NCBI GenBank assembly: GCA_963695505.1
Contig: CAVOGX010000022.1
Coordinates: forward strand, 1 to 64,000
Reading direction: 5' to 3'
Length of the DNA: 64,000 nucleotides
DNA from: JACSRF01 sp963695505
Lineage (GTDB): Bacteria > Chloroflexota > Anaerolineae > Promineifilales > Promineifilaceae
Shown here: positions 18,349 through 26,702 of the stretch, in pieces
Layout: each line of letters starts with the position of its first letter
How positions within the stretch are numbered: position 1 is the first letter of the stretch
The notes under the pieces: generated by a model
What the model was told of the DNA's origin: nothing
The model's database searches: none
What the model saw: the letters and a program-made list of their open reading frames with translations, nothing else
Position numbers and translations under genes: made by a program

Positions 18349-18999
18349 ATGCGCATCATGCTGGCCGGTGGTGGGGATGCCACGGACTCGCGGCCATTGG
18401 ACGAGCAGTTTGCCAACTGGCTGCCCGCTGGAGGCCGCCTGCTCTACTGGCCTTTTGCCCTGCGCGGTTCTGGTCGCTCCTGGTCTGCTTGTTATGCCTG
18501 GATTCGCGAGGTATTTCAGCCGCTGGGCTGCGAGAAAATTGAAATGTGGACAGACCTGACCGCTCATGATCCTTATGAATTGTTGCGGTTTACGGCCGTT
18601 TACCTGGGCGGTGGCAACACGTTTTTGCTGCGCCACGAGCTGCACCGCAACGGGTTTGATCACGCCCTGCTTGGTTTTGCTGGAGCGGGAGGAATGCTCT
18701 ACGGCGGCAGTGCTGGCGCAATCGTGCTGGGCAGCGACATCATGACTGGTGCGCACTTAGACGAGAATGAGGTGGGTTTGTCTGACACTTACGGGCTGAA
18801 TTTGGTTATGGGTCATGCAGTTTGGTGCCATTATCAGGCGGAAGATGACGAATTGATTCGCGCCTATGTGCAGCAAACTGGCTGGCCCGTGCTAGCCCTT
18901 TCGGAACGAGCGGGAGTGGCGCGAATAAACGGCCGTTTACGTTCCGTAGGCTACGATCCCGCGTATCGCTTTGACCTGCAGGGCAAGCTGCCTCTTTGA
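18349..18999 (+). CDS. Peptidase S51 / dipeptidase E-like protein
   Basis: 216 residues of the class I glutamine-amidotransferase-like S51 group (aspartyl dipeptidase PepE, cyanophycinase relatives). The nucleophile elbow is MLYGGSAGAIVLG, with Ser near residue 120, and VYLGGGNTFLLRHEL before it is the usual preceding strand and turn. His in HAVWCHY may complete the triad. Cytoplasmic and intact. GAGGTAAC precedes the ATG. Substrate unknown; S51 enzymes cleave Asp-X dipeptides or acyl-aspartyl bonds. Confidence 0.8.
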   Translation: MRIMLAGGGDATDSRPLDEQFANWLPAGGRLLYWPFALRGSGRSWSACYAWIREVFQPLGCEKIEMWTDLTAHDPYELLRFTAVYLGGGNTFLLRHELHRNGFDHALLGFAGAGGMLYGGSAGAIVLGSDIMTGAHLDENEVGLSDTYGLNLVMGHAVWCHYQAEDDELIRAYVQQTGWPVLALSERAGVARINGRLRSVGYDPAYRFDLQGKLPL

Positions 19000-19001
19000 G
19001 C

Positions 19002-19031
19002 TTGACATCCCCGGCGAGAGCATGGTAATAT
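19002..19031 (+). promoter_or_regulatory. Sigma-70-like promoter for a leader RNA
   Basis: Perfect TTGACA (19002-19007) and TAATAT (19026-19031), spaced 18 bp, start just after the S51 stop codon. The predicted start near 19038 precedes a structured RNA and its terminator. Confidence 0.75.
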
Positions 19032-19037
19032 GCCGCC

Positions 19038-19220
19038 ATGACGAAGTTGTCGAACCACTTAACTCTCTGGAATGCATATTGCCAACCTATGGAAATGGGC
19101 ATTGGTTGCGATCAACCATGGGTGATTCCAGCGTGGGAGACAGCGGAGGTTTAGACGTCAAATATACCATTCTGAACTTGTTTTCCAGAGACGCGGTGAA
19201 TCACCATCGCGTCTTTTTTT
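19038..19220 (+). ncRNA. Candidate structured leader or small RNA, class unknown
   Basis: About 183 nt between a strong promoter and an intrinsic terminator. Helices seen by eye: CTGGAAT (19067-19073) with ATTCCAG (19125-19131), enclosing ACCTATGG (19085-19092) with CCATGGGT (19116-19123, one G-U), and an overlapping alternative TGGTTG (19103-19108) with CAACCA (19113-19118). The two inner helices share bases, so they could be mutually exclusive. A terminator stem GACGCG/CGCGTC (19190-19213) with seven T follows. The ABC-2 exporter starts at 19286. It could be a riboswitch-like attenuator or a separate small RNA. I could not match it to T-box, SRP, 6S or common riboswitches. Confidence 0.5.
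19190..19220 (+). terminator. Intrinsic terminator upstream of the ABC-2 operon
   Basis: GACGCG (19190-19195) pairs with CGCGTC (19208-19213), with an extra inner GTG/CAC pairing, then TTTTTTT. It ends the leader RNA about 65 nt before the ATPase gene. Confidence 0.8.
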
Positions 19221-19285
19221 GTTTTAGCTCGGGGATGAGAGGTAGCATAACTCCAATCTCAAACCTGAGGGCAGGAGGTGATGGT

Positions 19286-20289
19286 ATGAATGTTAGTGAA
19301 AACGACCGTTCTGCTGTGATGGTGCGGGGCTTGGCCAAGCAGTTTCAGTTGAAACAGAAAGCGCCAGGGCTGGCTGGCAGCCTGCGGGCGATGTGGAAAC
19401 CAGAAATGAAGGAGATTACGGCCGTTTCCGGCGTAGAGTTCACCCTGGAAGAAGGGGAGCTGCTGGCCTTCATTGGTCCCAACGGCGCCGGCAAGTCCAC
19501 CACGATCAAAATGCTCACCGGCATTCTCTTTCCCAGTGCCGGAGAAGCCACCGTTCTGGGCTATACGCCCTGGAAAGATCGGCGGCAGCCTGGCATACCA
19601 CATTGGCTCTGTTTTTGGGCAAAAGCCGCAGCTCTGGTACCACCTGCCACCGGAGGATACCTTTCGCCTCTTTGCGCGCATTTACGAGCTGGACATGCAT
19701 GCCTACCAGAAAACGACGTGATTTCCTGGTGGACGCTTTCCAGATTGAGCATCTGCTGCAAACCCCGGTGCGCAAGCTGAGTCTGGGGCAGCGCATGAAG
19801 TGCGAGATAGCCGCTTCGCTGCTGCACAGCCCGCGCATCATCTTTCTGGACGAGCCGACCATTGGTCTGGACGTGGTGGCCAAGCAGCAAATCCGCGATG
19901 CCATCCGCTACCTCAATGAGAGCGAAGACGTGACCATATTCCTTACCAGCCACGACGCCGGCGACGTGGAAAGCCTGTCTAAGCGGGTGATTGTCATCAA
20001 TCACGGCCGTCTCATTTTCGACGACCGCACATCTGTGCTGAAGCGGCAGTACCTGACGCGCAAAATCATTGACGTGCGTTTTGCCGAGGGGCTAAACGGG
20101 GAATTTTCGCTGCCGGGGGTCACGATTTTGAAGCAGGGTACCTACGGCGTGAAGCTGGAGTTTGACAGCCACCAGGTGCCGGTAGAGCAGGTGGTGCAGC
20201 AGGTTATGGCCACCAAACCCTGCCAGGACATCAATATTTCTGATCCGCCGCTGGAGGAGATTATTCGGGAGATTTATCAGGAGAGATAG
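19286..20289 (+). CDS. ABC-2 exporter ATPase, two frameshifts
   Basis: ATP-binding subunit of an ABC-2 export system with the two permeases that follow. Seen: ITAVSGVEFTLEEGELLAFIGPNGAGKST (Walker A), HIGSVFGQKPQLWYHLPPEDTF (Q-loop region), LSLGQRMKCEIAASLLHSP (signature, LSLGQ), IIFLDEPTIGLD (Walker B) and IFLTSHD (H-loop), then about 90 residues of C-terminal regulatory region. The frame changes near 19590 and again near 19715; joined, the protein is about 333 residues and otherwise normal. ATG 19286 follows GGAGGTGATGGT, a strong ribosome site. Closest to the ATPases paired with PF06182-type permeases. Confidence 0.85.
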
Positions 20290-20365
20290 AGGAGAGAGAT
20301 AGAGGTAGAGTGGGGGAGCGACTTGTTCTCTATCCCTACACGCTACACTCTGTCTCTAACAAAAA

Positions 20366-21178
20366 ATGTTTACTCAAATCCGCGCAACGACTACAAAATA
20401 TGGGGCCATTACGCTGACAAATTTGCAGAATCAGTTGGCTTACGCTTGGGATGCAATCAGCCGTTCGGTGCTGATTGTGATGTTTATGTTCATTTTTGTG
20501 CAGTTGTGGACGGCCGTTTACGAAACGCGCCAATCGCCAGAAATTGCCGGGCTGACCCTGGCCAATACCATCTGGTATTTCTTGCTGGCCGAGGTGGTGG
20601 AGCTGGGCAAGTTCCGTCATGACCAGGTAATTTCGGATGAGGTGAAGGATGGTTCTATCGCTTACACGCTGGTACGGCCGTATAACTACCTGCTCTATCA
20701 CTTTGCCAACGGGCTGGGGGAAACGGCCGTGAAAATGGTCCTTATCTTCTTGTTGGGCGCGCCTGTGGCCATTTACTATGCCGGACTGCCCACGGTCAAT
20801 TTGCTTTATCTGCCGCTGGTGTTGTTGGTCATGGGGCTGGGGCTGGTCATCGACTTTTGCATGGCCAGCATGATTGGTCTGATGGCCTTTGTGATGGAAG
20901 ATACCTTTTCACTGCGGCTCATCTACCAGAAACTCATATTCATATTAGGCGGCTTACTGATTCCTGTGGACTTTTTGCCGGATTGGTTGGAGCGCATTGC
21001 CCGCCTGCTGCCCTTTAGCCTGACCACCTATGCCCCGGCCAGGCTGTTTGTGACCTTTGAATGGGAGCTTTTTAGACAGATTTTACCGCTGCAATTACTT
21101 TGGCTGGCAGTTTTGGCCTTGCTGCTGTTTGCCCAATACCGTTGGGCAGCGCAGCGGCTGGCGGTGAACGGCGGGTGA
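20366..21178 (+). CDS. ABC-2 exporter permease, subunit 1
   Basis: 270-residue membrane protein with about six TM helices, of the ABC-2 permease group often found as two adjacent genes after one ATPase (PF06182-like). Residues near GSIAYTLVRPYNYLLYHFANGLGE are a typical coupling region. TM segments include VLIVMFMFIFVQLW, VLIFLLGAPVAIYY and LLYLPLVLLVMGLGLVIDF. The 76-bp gap after the ATPase is built of GAGATAGAG-like words. Substrate unknown; relatives are annotated as drug, lipid or polysaccharide exporters. Confidence 0.8.
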   Translation: MFTQIRATTTKYGAITLTNLQNQLAYAWDAISRSVLIVMFMFIFVQLWTAVYETRQSPEIAGLTLANTIWYFLLAEVVELGKFRHDQVISDEVKDGSIAYTLVRPYNYLLYHFANGLGETAVKMVLIFLLGAPVAIYYAGLPTVNLLYLPLVLLVMGLGLVIDFCMASMIGLMAFVMEDTFSLRLIYQKLIFILGGLLIPVDFLPDWLERIARLLPFSLTTYAPARLFVTFEWELFRQILPLQLLWLAVLALLLFAQYRWAAQRLAVNGG

Positions 21179-21232
21179 ACCAGTATTCAGTAATCAGCCT
21201 CTGAATACTGCATACTGATAACTGGTTTTGGA
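21179..21232 (+). repeat. CAGTATTCAGTA word spacer between the two permease genes
   Basis: The 62-bp spacer is largely made of variants of CAGTATTCAGTAATCAG and their partial inverse (CTGAATACTG, GCATACTGATAACTGG). The same words recur inside the GT39 gene at 54545-54605, so this is a dispersed short repeat. It may fold into a small hairpin. Confidence 0.55.
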
Positions 21233-21240
21233 GGTAGCAT

Positions 21241-22038
21241 ATGAAGCAGTTAAAGGCAGAACTAACCTTTTTACGAGCATTAACGGCCGTAAACCTCTCC
21301 TCGGCCATGGAATACCGCGCCAGCTTCATCACCCAAATTTTGGGGATGTTCATCAATAACGGCATCTACTTTATCTTTTGGCTCATCTTCTTCCAGCAGT
21401 TTGGCGATGTGCGCGGATACCAGATGGATGACATCTACTTGCTTTTTGCCATTGTCGCTTTTGGCCATGGCATTGGCTACATGTTCGCCGCCAACACCGG
21501 GGCTAACCTGGCCTATCTCATTGCCCAGGGGCGGCTGGATTACTATTTGGTGCTGCCACGAAACCTGCTGGTGCACGTTATTTTCTCGCGCATGAGCGTG
21601 TCTACCATTGGCGACGTCAGTTTTGGGCTGGTAGCTTATCTCTTTACCGGTCGTTTTCACCCATTGGAGATTCTTTTATTCCTGGTGGCCAGTTTGTTGG
21701 CCGGGCTGGTATTTGTCGGCTTTTTGCTCATTGTGGGGTCGCTGGCCTTTTTTATGGGCAATGCCCGCTACTTCAGCGCGCAAATGTCCAATGCGGTTTT
21801 GACGTTTTCACTATACCCGAACACGTTATTTTCTGGCGCGGCTCGTTTATTGCTGTTTACGCTAATTCCAGCAGGGTTTATTGGTGCGGTTCCGGTGGAG
21901 GTGGTAAAGAACCGCAATGGTTTACTGTTACTCGGATTAGTTGGCGCTGTTTTAGTGATGTGGGGCGTGGGAACGGCCGTGTTCTATGTTGGGCTTCGTC
22001 GTTACGAGTCCGGGAGTGCCCTAAATGTGAATATTTAA
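21241..22038 (+). CDS. ABC-2 exporter permease, subunit 2
   Basis: 265-residue second permease. N-terminal FLRALTAVNLSSAMEYRASFITQILGMFINNG is the typical amphipathic entry of this group; five to six TM segments follow (IYFIFWLIFFQQF, IYLLFAIVAFGHGIGY, ILLFLVASLLAGLVFVGFLLIVG, LLLLGLVGAVLVMWGVGTAVFYVG). The cytosolic LIAQGRLDYYLVLPRNLLVHVIFSRM matches the coupling region of subunit 1, so the two likely form a heterodimer with two copies of the 19286 ATPase. GGAGGTAGCAT precedes the ATG. Confidence 0.8.
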   Translation: MKQLKAELTFLRALTAVNLSSAMEYRASFITQILGMFINNGIYFIFWLIFFQQFGDVRGYQMDDIYLLFAIVAFGHGIGYMFAANTGANLAYLIAQGRLDYYLVLPRNLLVHVIFSRMSVSTIGDVSFGLVAYLFTGRFHPLEILLFLVASLLAGLVFVGFLLIVGSLAFFMGNARYFSAQMSNAVLTFSLYPNTLFSGAARLLLFTLIPAGFIGAVPVEVVKNRNGLLLLGLVGAVLVMWGVGTAVFYVGLRRYESGSALNVNI

Positions 22039-22066
22039 AAGGTGGGGTGCAGCAGTAAAACTCTTT

Positions 22067-22822
22067 TTATCCCTGCCGACCGGTGATGTAAGATTCGGTA
22101 AGTTCCTTTTTGGGATTGGTAAATATATTGCCTGTCTCCCCAAATTCAATTAAGCGGCCTAACCAAAAGAAACCAGTCCAATCAGAGGCACGAGCAGCCT
22201 GCTGCATGTTGTGGGTAACAATCACAATGGTGTAATTTTCTGACAAGCGGCGCATCAGGTCTTCAATATGAAACGTAGCCACTGGGTCCAATGCTGAGCA
22301 AGGTTCATCCATCAGGATGATCTCAGGTTGGACGGCAATTGCCCGGGCAATACACAACCGTTGCTGCTGCCCAGGATTAAGGTTCAATGCCGATTCGTGC
22401 AGCCTGTCCTGGACTTCGCCCCAAAGCACAGCTCCTTTGAGGCTTTCTACCACCAGGTCCTCAAGCTGGCTGCCATTGGCCATGCTTAAAACCCGTGGAC
22501 CGAAAGCAACATTGTTGTAAATACTCTGAGGAAAAGGGTTGGGTCTTTGAAAAACCATTCCTACGCGGTGTCGCAGATCCACGACATCCACGTCGTCATC
22601 GTAAATATTCTTTCCATCTAGCAGAATCTTTCCTTCTGCCCGAGTTCCTGAAATGGTTTCATTCATGCGGTTTAGCGAGCGCAAGAACGTGGATTTACCA
22701 CACCCTGAAGGGCCTATGAGTGCGGTAATTTGGTTTGTGCGAATCGGCAAATTCAGGTCAATTAGCGCCTGAAAATCTCCATAAAAAAAATTAAATTTCT
22801 GAACCTCAATTTTGTTATCCAT
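22067..22822 (-). CDS. pstB: Phosphate ABC transporter ATPase PstB with degenerate signature motif
   Basis: 251-residue PstB. Walker A LIGPSGCGKST, Walker B ILMDEPCSALDP with the catalytic Glu, and H-loop VTHNMQQAAR are normal, as is the PstB hallmark VGMVFQRPNPFPQSIY. The ABC signature, usually LSGGQQQR, reads LNPGQQQR. The partner gene upstream has a normal signature but lacks the Walker B Glu, so together they form one complete and one degenerate ATP site (see findings). Last gene of the leftward pst operon, 5 bp after its partner. Confidence 0.9.
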   Translation of the reverse strand: MDNKIEVQKFNFFYGDFQALIDLNLPIRTNQITALIGPSGCGKSTFLRSLNRMNETISGTRAEGKILLDGKNIYDDDVDVVDLRHRVGMVFQRPNPFPQSIYNNVAFGPRVLSMANGSQLEDLVVESLKGAVLWGEVQDRLHESALNLNPGQQQRLCIARAIAVQPEIILMDEPCSALDPVATFHIEDLMRRLSENYTIVIVTHNMQQAARASDWTGFFWLGRLIEFGETGNIFTNPKKELTESYITGRQG

Positions 22823-22827
22823 AAAGG

Positions 22828-23586
22828 CTATCCAAAACGCCCCGTGACGTAATCTTCAGTTCGTTTGTCTTTAGGGTTCACAAATATACGAGTTTGGTCC
22901 CCAACTTCGATAATTTCGCCATCAAGAATAAAGGCAGCCTGATCGGTTACCCTTGCTGCCTGCTGCACACTATGTGGCACCATAATGATGGTATATTCTT
23001 GCTTCAATTCATAAAGAGATTGCTCTACCAACGCCGTTGAAATAGGGTCTAATCCAGACGTGGGATTGTCTAACAAAATAATTTCTGGTTTCAGGGCTAG
23101 GCTCCGGGCAATACACAACCGCTGCTTTTGCCCCCCAGATAATGCGAAGGCAGAATCGTGCAAGCGGTCTTTAACTTCATCCCAAAGAGCGGCTTGCCGC
23201 AAGGAGATTTCCACCCTTTCATCTAGTGTTTGTGAGTCTTTAATGCCAGCCATACGCAAACCATAAACGAGGTTTTCAAATATTGACCCCGGCAGTGGGG
23301 TAGGAATGGCAAATACCATGCTTATTCTCCGGCGAAGTTCAAATACGTTAATGCTGCGGGAGAATATGTCTTGACCATCGACCTGAATATTCCCATCTCG
23401 CCGGGCATCAGGTAGTAGGTCGGATAGGCGGTTGAGAAGTCTGAGCAACGTACTTTTGCCGCTGCGAGAAGGACCAAAAATGACAAATATCTGGTTGGGT
23501 TGAATCTGGAGGTTAACGTTACGCAGTGCCTGCGTACCATCGCCGTAGGTGAAAGAAAGATGCTCGATGCTTAATTTAGCGGGCAT
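22828..23586 (-). CDS. PstB-like ATPase lacking the Walker B glutamate
   Basis: 252-residue PstB paralogue. Walker A is FGPSRSGKST, signature ALSGGQKQR is consensus, and H-loop VPHSVQQAAR is present, but Walker B reads ILLDNPTSGLDP, with Asn in place of the catalytic Glu. In the Q-loop region the PstB hallmark is changed to SMVFAIPTPLPGSIF. It sits between pstA and pstB in the leftward operon. Family knowledge of heterodimeric ABC proteins suggests it is the degenerate partner of PstB. Confidence 0.88.
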   Translation of the reverse strand: MPAKLSIEHLSFTYGDGTQALRNVNLQIQPNQIFVIFGPSRSGKSTLLRLLNRLSDLLPDARRDGNIQVDGQDIFSRSINVFELRRRISMVFAIPTPLPGSIFENLVYGLRMAGIKDSQTLDERVEISLRQAALWDEVKDRLHDSAFALSGGQKQRLCIARSLALKPEIILLDNPTSGLDPISTALVEQSLYELKQEYTIIMVPHSVQQAARVTDQAAFILDGEIIEVGDQTRIFVNPKDKRTEDYVTGRFG

Positions 23587-23602
23587 GATTAATTTCTGAA
23601 GG

Positions 23603-24449
23603 TTACCACTGCCGCCGCCGCCTCATAATTGAGCGTAGAACGGTGGCTGTGAGAGTGAGCGATAAAACGATCAGCAGTAATACCAGTGCGGTGCCATATT
23701 GGATTTGCAAAGGCATTCCCGGAACCTGAGTAGAGATGACATAGAGGTGGTAAGGTAAAGCCATGGATTGATCAAATATGGATTTAGGAAGCTCTGGCAA
23801 ATAAAAAGCGGCAACAGTGAATAAAATGGGCGCTGTTTCACCGGCTGCGCGGCTGAGCCCCAAGATGATGCCGGTGATGATTCCAGGAAGGGCATGGGGC
23901 AACACTTGACTGCGAATTGTCTGCCAACGGGTTGCGCCTAAGCTAAGGCTGACGATGCGAAACTCTTGGGGAACAGAAAGAATGGCCTCTTCGGCGGTGC
24001 TGATGATGACTGGCAGCGTCATGATGCCAAGGGTCAGAGAGCCAGCCAGAATAGAAGTCCCAAAGTTTAGAAAGAGGACAAACGCGCCCAGGCCAAAGAG
24101 ACCGTAAACGATGGAGGGAATCCCGGCAAGATTGACGATGGCGAGCCTAATGATGCGGGTGAATTTGTTGTCTGCAGCATACTCAGCAAGATAAATGGCG
24201 GCACCAATGCCTAGTGGTATGGCGGCAACGGCCGTTCCCAAGGTGAGGAAAAGTGTTCCCAAAATAGCGGGTAATAGCCCCCCTTCGGTCATGCCATTAC
24301 GCGGCGGTTGCGTCAAAAATTCCCAATTCAGGGCGCCCAATCCCCTGGACAAAAATAAAAAGCAGAACCAGGAAAACCGGCAAAATGACGATGAAAGCCA
24401 CGCCAGTAATAATGGCTGACGCTAATTTTTGAGATTGCTGCCGGGTCAT
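23603..24449 (-). CDS. pstA: Phosphate ABC permease PstA, one frameshift
   Basis: About 281 residues. The start at 24449 (ATG overlapping the pstC TGA) gives MTRQQSQKLASAIITGVAF and TM1 (VILPVFLVLLFIFVQGIG). An extra base near 24335, in a run of G, shifts the frame; beyond it the sequence continues as ALNWEFLTQPPRNGM. Five further TM helices follow, with IYLAEYA, the BPD-transport coupling motif LGATRWQTIRSQVLPHALPGIITGIILGLSRAAGETAP and a C-terminal RRRRQW. Forms the channel with PstC. Confidence 0.9.
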
Positions 24450-25396
24450 AGCTGTGCTCCTCGCCGGCTGCGGCCGCCACCCCCGACAAACCGTGTGGCC
24501 AAAGAATTGACAATAAAGGTAATTATAAAGAGCACAATCCCAATGCCAAAAAGGACGTTGTAGTGCAGGCTGCCCTGAGCAACCTCACCCATTTCGGCAG
24601 CGATGGTAGCCGTCATGGTGCGCACCGGTTGGAAGATGAAACCGTCACTGAGGGATGGTATATTGGCCGCATTACCAGTGACCATCATCACGGCCATGGT
24701 TTCCCCAATCGCCCTTCCGATGCCTAACATGATGGCAATAACAATACCTGAGCGGGCGGCAGGCAGCACAACCCGCCAAATAGTTTGCCATTTGGTAGCA
24801 CCAATAGCTAATGCACCGTCACGGTATTCTTTGGGGACTGCATACAGGGCATCTTCCGTAATGCTGATAATGGTTGGCAAGGACATATACGCCAAAATGA
24901 GGGAGCCGGTGAAAGCTGTCAGGCCGGTTGGTGCGCCAAGATTTTGTACAATAGGCGCCAGGGCAACCCACCCCAAAAAGCCTAAAACGATGGAGGGAAT
25001 ACCGGCCAGCACTTCGATGAGTGGCTTGAGGATTTCTCGCTGCCAGGGAGGGGCAAATTCACCCAGGTAAACGGCCGTAGTCAGACCGAGTGGTACAGCA
25101 ATGAAAACAGCTCCAACGGTTACCAACAGCGACCCGATCAGGAGCGGCGTCAAACCATACAATTCTTCAATCGGATACCATCTTCGGCCAAAGAGAGTGG
25201 TTGTGGGCACCTCATAAAACATGGGTGCACCCTCTTTGACCAAAAAAATGAAAATGAGGGTGATGATGATGACAGCCGAGATGCCAGAGAATCCTATCAG
25301 ACCTTCAATGATGGTTTCTGGCCAGTTTCTCTCTCTGGTTTGTATGTGTGGTAAGGGCTTATCTTGTGTTTCCTGTGTGTTTTCGTAAGTAGCCAT
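24446..25396 (-). CDS. pstC: Phosphate ABC permease PstC
   Basis: 316 residues. The start ATG 25396 (MATYENTQETQ) is preferred over an in-frame start at 25441. Six TM helices: SAVIIITLIFIFLVKEG first, then a periplasmic loop with LFGRRWYPIEELYGLTPLLIGSLLV typical of PstC. The coupling loop IGATKWQTIWRVVLPAARSGIVIAIMLGIGRAIGETMAV is clear. The stop overlaps the pstA start (ATGA), showing translational coupling. Confidence 0.93.
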   Translation of the reverse strand: MATYENTQETQDKPLPHIQTRERNWPETIIEGLIGFSGISAVIIITLIFIFLVKEGAPMFYEVPTTTLFGRRWYPIEELYGLTPLLIGSLLVTVGAVFIAVPLGLTTAVYLGEFAPPWQREILKPLIEVLAGIPSIVLGFLGWVALAPIVQNLGAPTGLTAFTGSLILAYMSLPTIISITEDALYAVPKEYRDGALAIGATKWQTIWRVVLPAARSGIVIAIMLGIGRAIGETMAVMMVTGNAANIPSLSDGFIFQPVRTMTATIAAEMGEVAQGSLHYNVLFGIGIVLFIITFIVNSLATRFVGGGGRSRRGAQL

Positions 25397-25412
25397 GAGA
25401 GTACTCTTCAGC

Positions 25413-26390
25413 TTACTGTTGTGTGTCCGGTAAGGGAACAAAACCTAGCTCCGCGACAATCGCTTGGCCTGTAGGGCTTAAAATCCACCCTAGGTACTCG
25501 GCTAATGAACCTTGTGGTTCACCCGCAGTGTACATGAACAAGTTTCTTGCTAATGGATAAGCGCCGCTTGACGCAGTTTCTACTGTGGGCAATACAAAGG
25601 GGCTTTCTGCGTTAGCGGCAACGGCGAGCACTTTTTCATGGGCAGGATCAACGTACCCCAGCCCATCGTAGCCAATGGCGTTTGGGTTTCGCCGCAGTTC
25701 GCTGGTAATGCCTACGGAAGAGGGCATGAGTAAAGTTTGGGGAGCAAATATATCTGAGTTATCTGATTCCCCCTTGCGCACAACCTCTTCCAAAAAATAG
25801 ACGTGGGTACCAGAGTTGGTCTCCCGGGAAAGCAGGACAATTTCTGCATCCTTCCCCCCAACGGCACTCCAATTGGTGATACGACCTGTGTAAATGTCTG
25901 CGAGCTGGTCAATTGTCAGCTCATTAATCGGATTGTCTGGGTGGAGGATGACGGCCAACGCATCAATAGCTACGACATGCTCAACGGGTTCAATGCCATT
26001 GGCTTGCGCTTCCTCAATTTCACCCTCTTTCATGGCCCGGGAAGCATTGGCAATGTCAACGGTTCCATTGATTAATGCGGCGATGCCAGTGCCTGAGCCG
26101 CCACCGGTCACGGCAATGGACACAGAGGGTTCCACTATGCGGTATGCCTCTGCCCAGGCCAGGGCGATGTTGACGAGGGTGTCTGACCCTTTGTTTTGGA
26201 TGGCTTTTTGGTCTGTGGTGGAAACGGCCGTTTCATTACCACTCTCTGGCTCTTTATTGCAAGCTACCGCCACGAGAAGAATGGAAAACAAGAACAGCAA
26301 TAAAAAAAGCTGTTTTAATGAATCACGTGGTGCGAAATTAATTGTTATCGCTCCCCGTTTCTGTGAATTACCACAAATAACTTTCTTCAT
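25413..26390 (-). CDS. pstS: Phosphate-binding lipoprotein PstS
   Basis: 325 residues. A long basic N-region precedes a lipoprotein signal peptide ending LLVAVAC, with Cys acylated and the protein tethered outside. Phosphate-site words: NKGSDTLVNIALAWAEAY, VTGGGSGTGIAALINGTVDIANASR and SRETNSGTHVYFLEEV. First gene of the leftward pst operon; 16 bp separate it from pstC. The start has no good ribosome site, but no later Met lies before the signal peptide. Confidence 0.9.
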   Translation of the reverse strand: MKKVICGNSQKRGAITINFAPRDSLKQLFLLLFLFSILLVAVACNKEPESGNETAVSTTDQKAIQNKGSDTLVNIALAWAEAYRIVEPSVSIAVTGGGSGTGIAALINGTVDIANASRAMKEGEIEEAQANGIEPVEHVVAIDALAVILHPDNPINELTIDQLADIYTGRITNWSAVGGKDAEIVLLSRETNSGTHVYFLEEVVRKGESDNSDIFAPQTLLMPSSVGITSELRRNPNAIGYDGLGYVDPAHEKVLAVAANAESPFVLPTVETASSGAYPLARNLFMYTAGEPQGSLAEYLGWILSPTGQAIVAELGFVPLPDTQQ

Positions 26391-26445
26391 TATTGTTTCG
26401 ATGATGCCCTAAAAATACCTTGAGCATTGTACTGGACAGGGGAAA

Positions 26446-26590
26446 TGTTAACAAACCTTTGTTGTTAACGTTTTGTTAACAACCTCTAAGATGACGACGT
26501 TAACAAAAAAACCTCCTGACTCTGGGAATGTTAAACAACTGTTTACTAAACCATTACAGCACCTTAACAGATTGCGCCTTCATCGTTAAA
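26446..26590. promoter_or_regulatory. Pho-box-like arrays between divergent pst operons
   Basis: TGTTAAC-like heptamers lie in 11-bp phase: TTGTTAACG (26463) and TTGTTAACA (26474), then starts at 26529, 26540, 26551 and 26562 (TGTTAAA, TGTTTAC, CCATTAC, CCTTAAC) and again at 26584. 26474 to 26529 is exactly 55 bp. Further TTAACA copies sit at 26448 and 26500. PhoB/PhoP-type response regulators bind direct repeats with 11-bp spacing, so this is the probable phosphate-starvation control site for both operons. Confidence 0.75.
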
Positions 26591-26633
26591 GATTGGCCGG
26601 TAAACTCCTCACAGTTAAATTAACAACGGAGAA

Positions 26634-26667
26634 AATGCGTAGTCCTTCAGGCTGCGCGTTATTTTTT
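26634..26667 (+). promoter_or_regulatory. Terminator-like hairpin in the leader of the rightward pst operon
   Basis: AATGCGTAG pairs with CTGCGCGTT (two G-U pairs), with CCT/AGG pairing inside, followed by ATTTTTT. It lies between the Pho boxes and the pstS ATG at 26703, so it could act as an attenuator; it may also mark a short leader transcript. Confidence 0.5.
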
Positions 26668-26702
26668 CCAGGTCAATTGCAACACAGTGAGGAGAAAAAT
26701 TC

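Noticed and set aside
19038..19285. T-box, SRP, 6S or known riboswitch identity for the leader RNA
   Set aside because: The conserved words of these classes are not visible; only promoter, paired stems and terminator support it.
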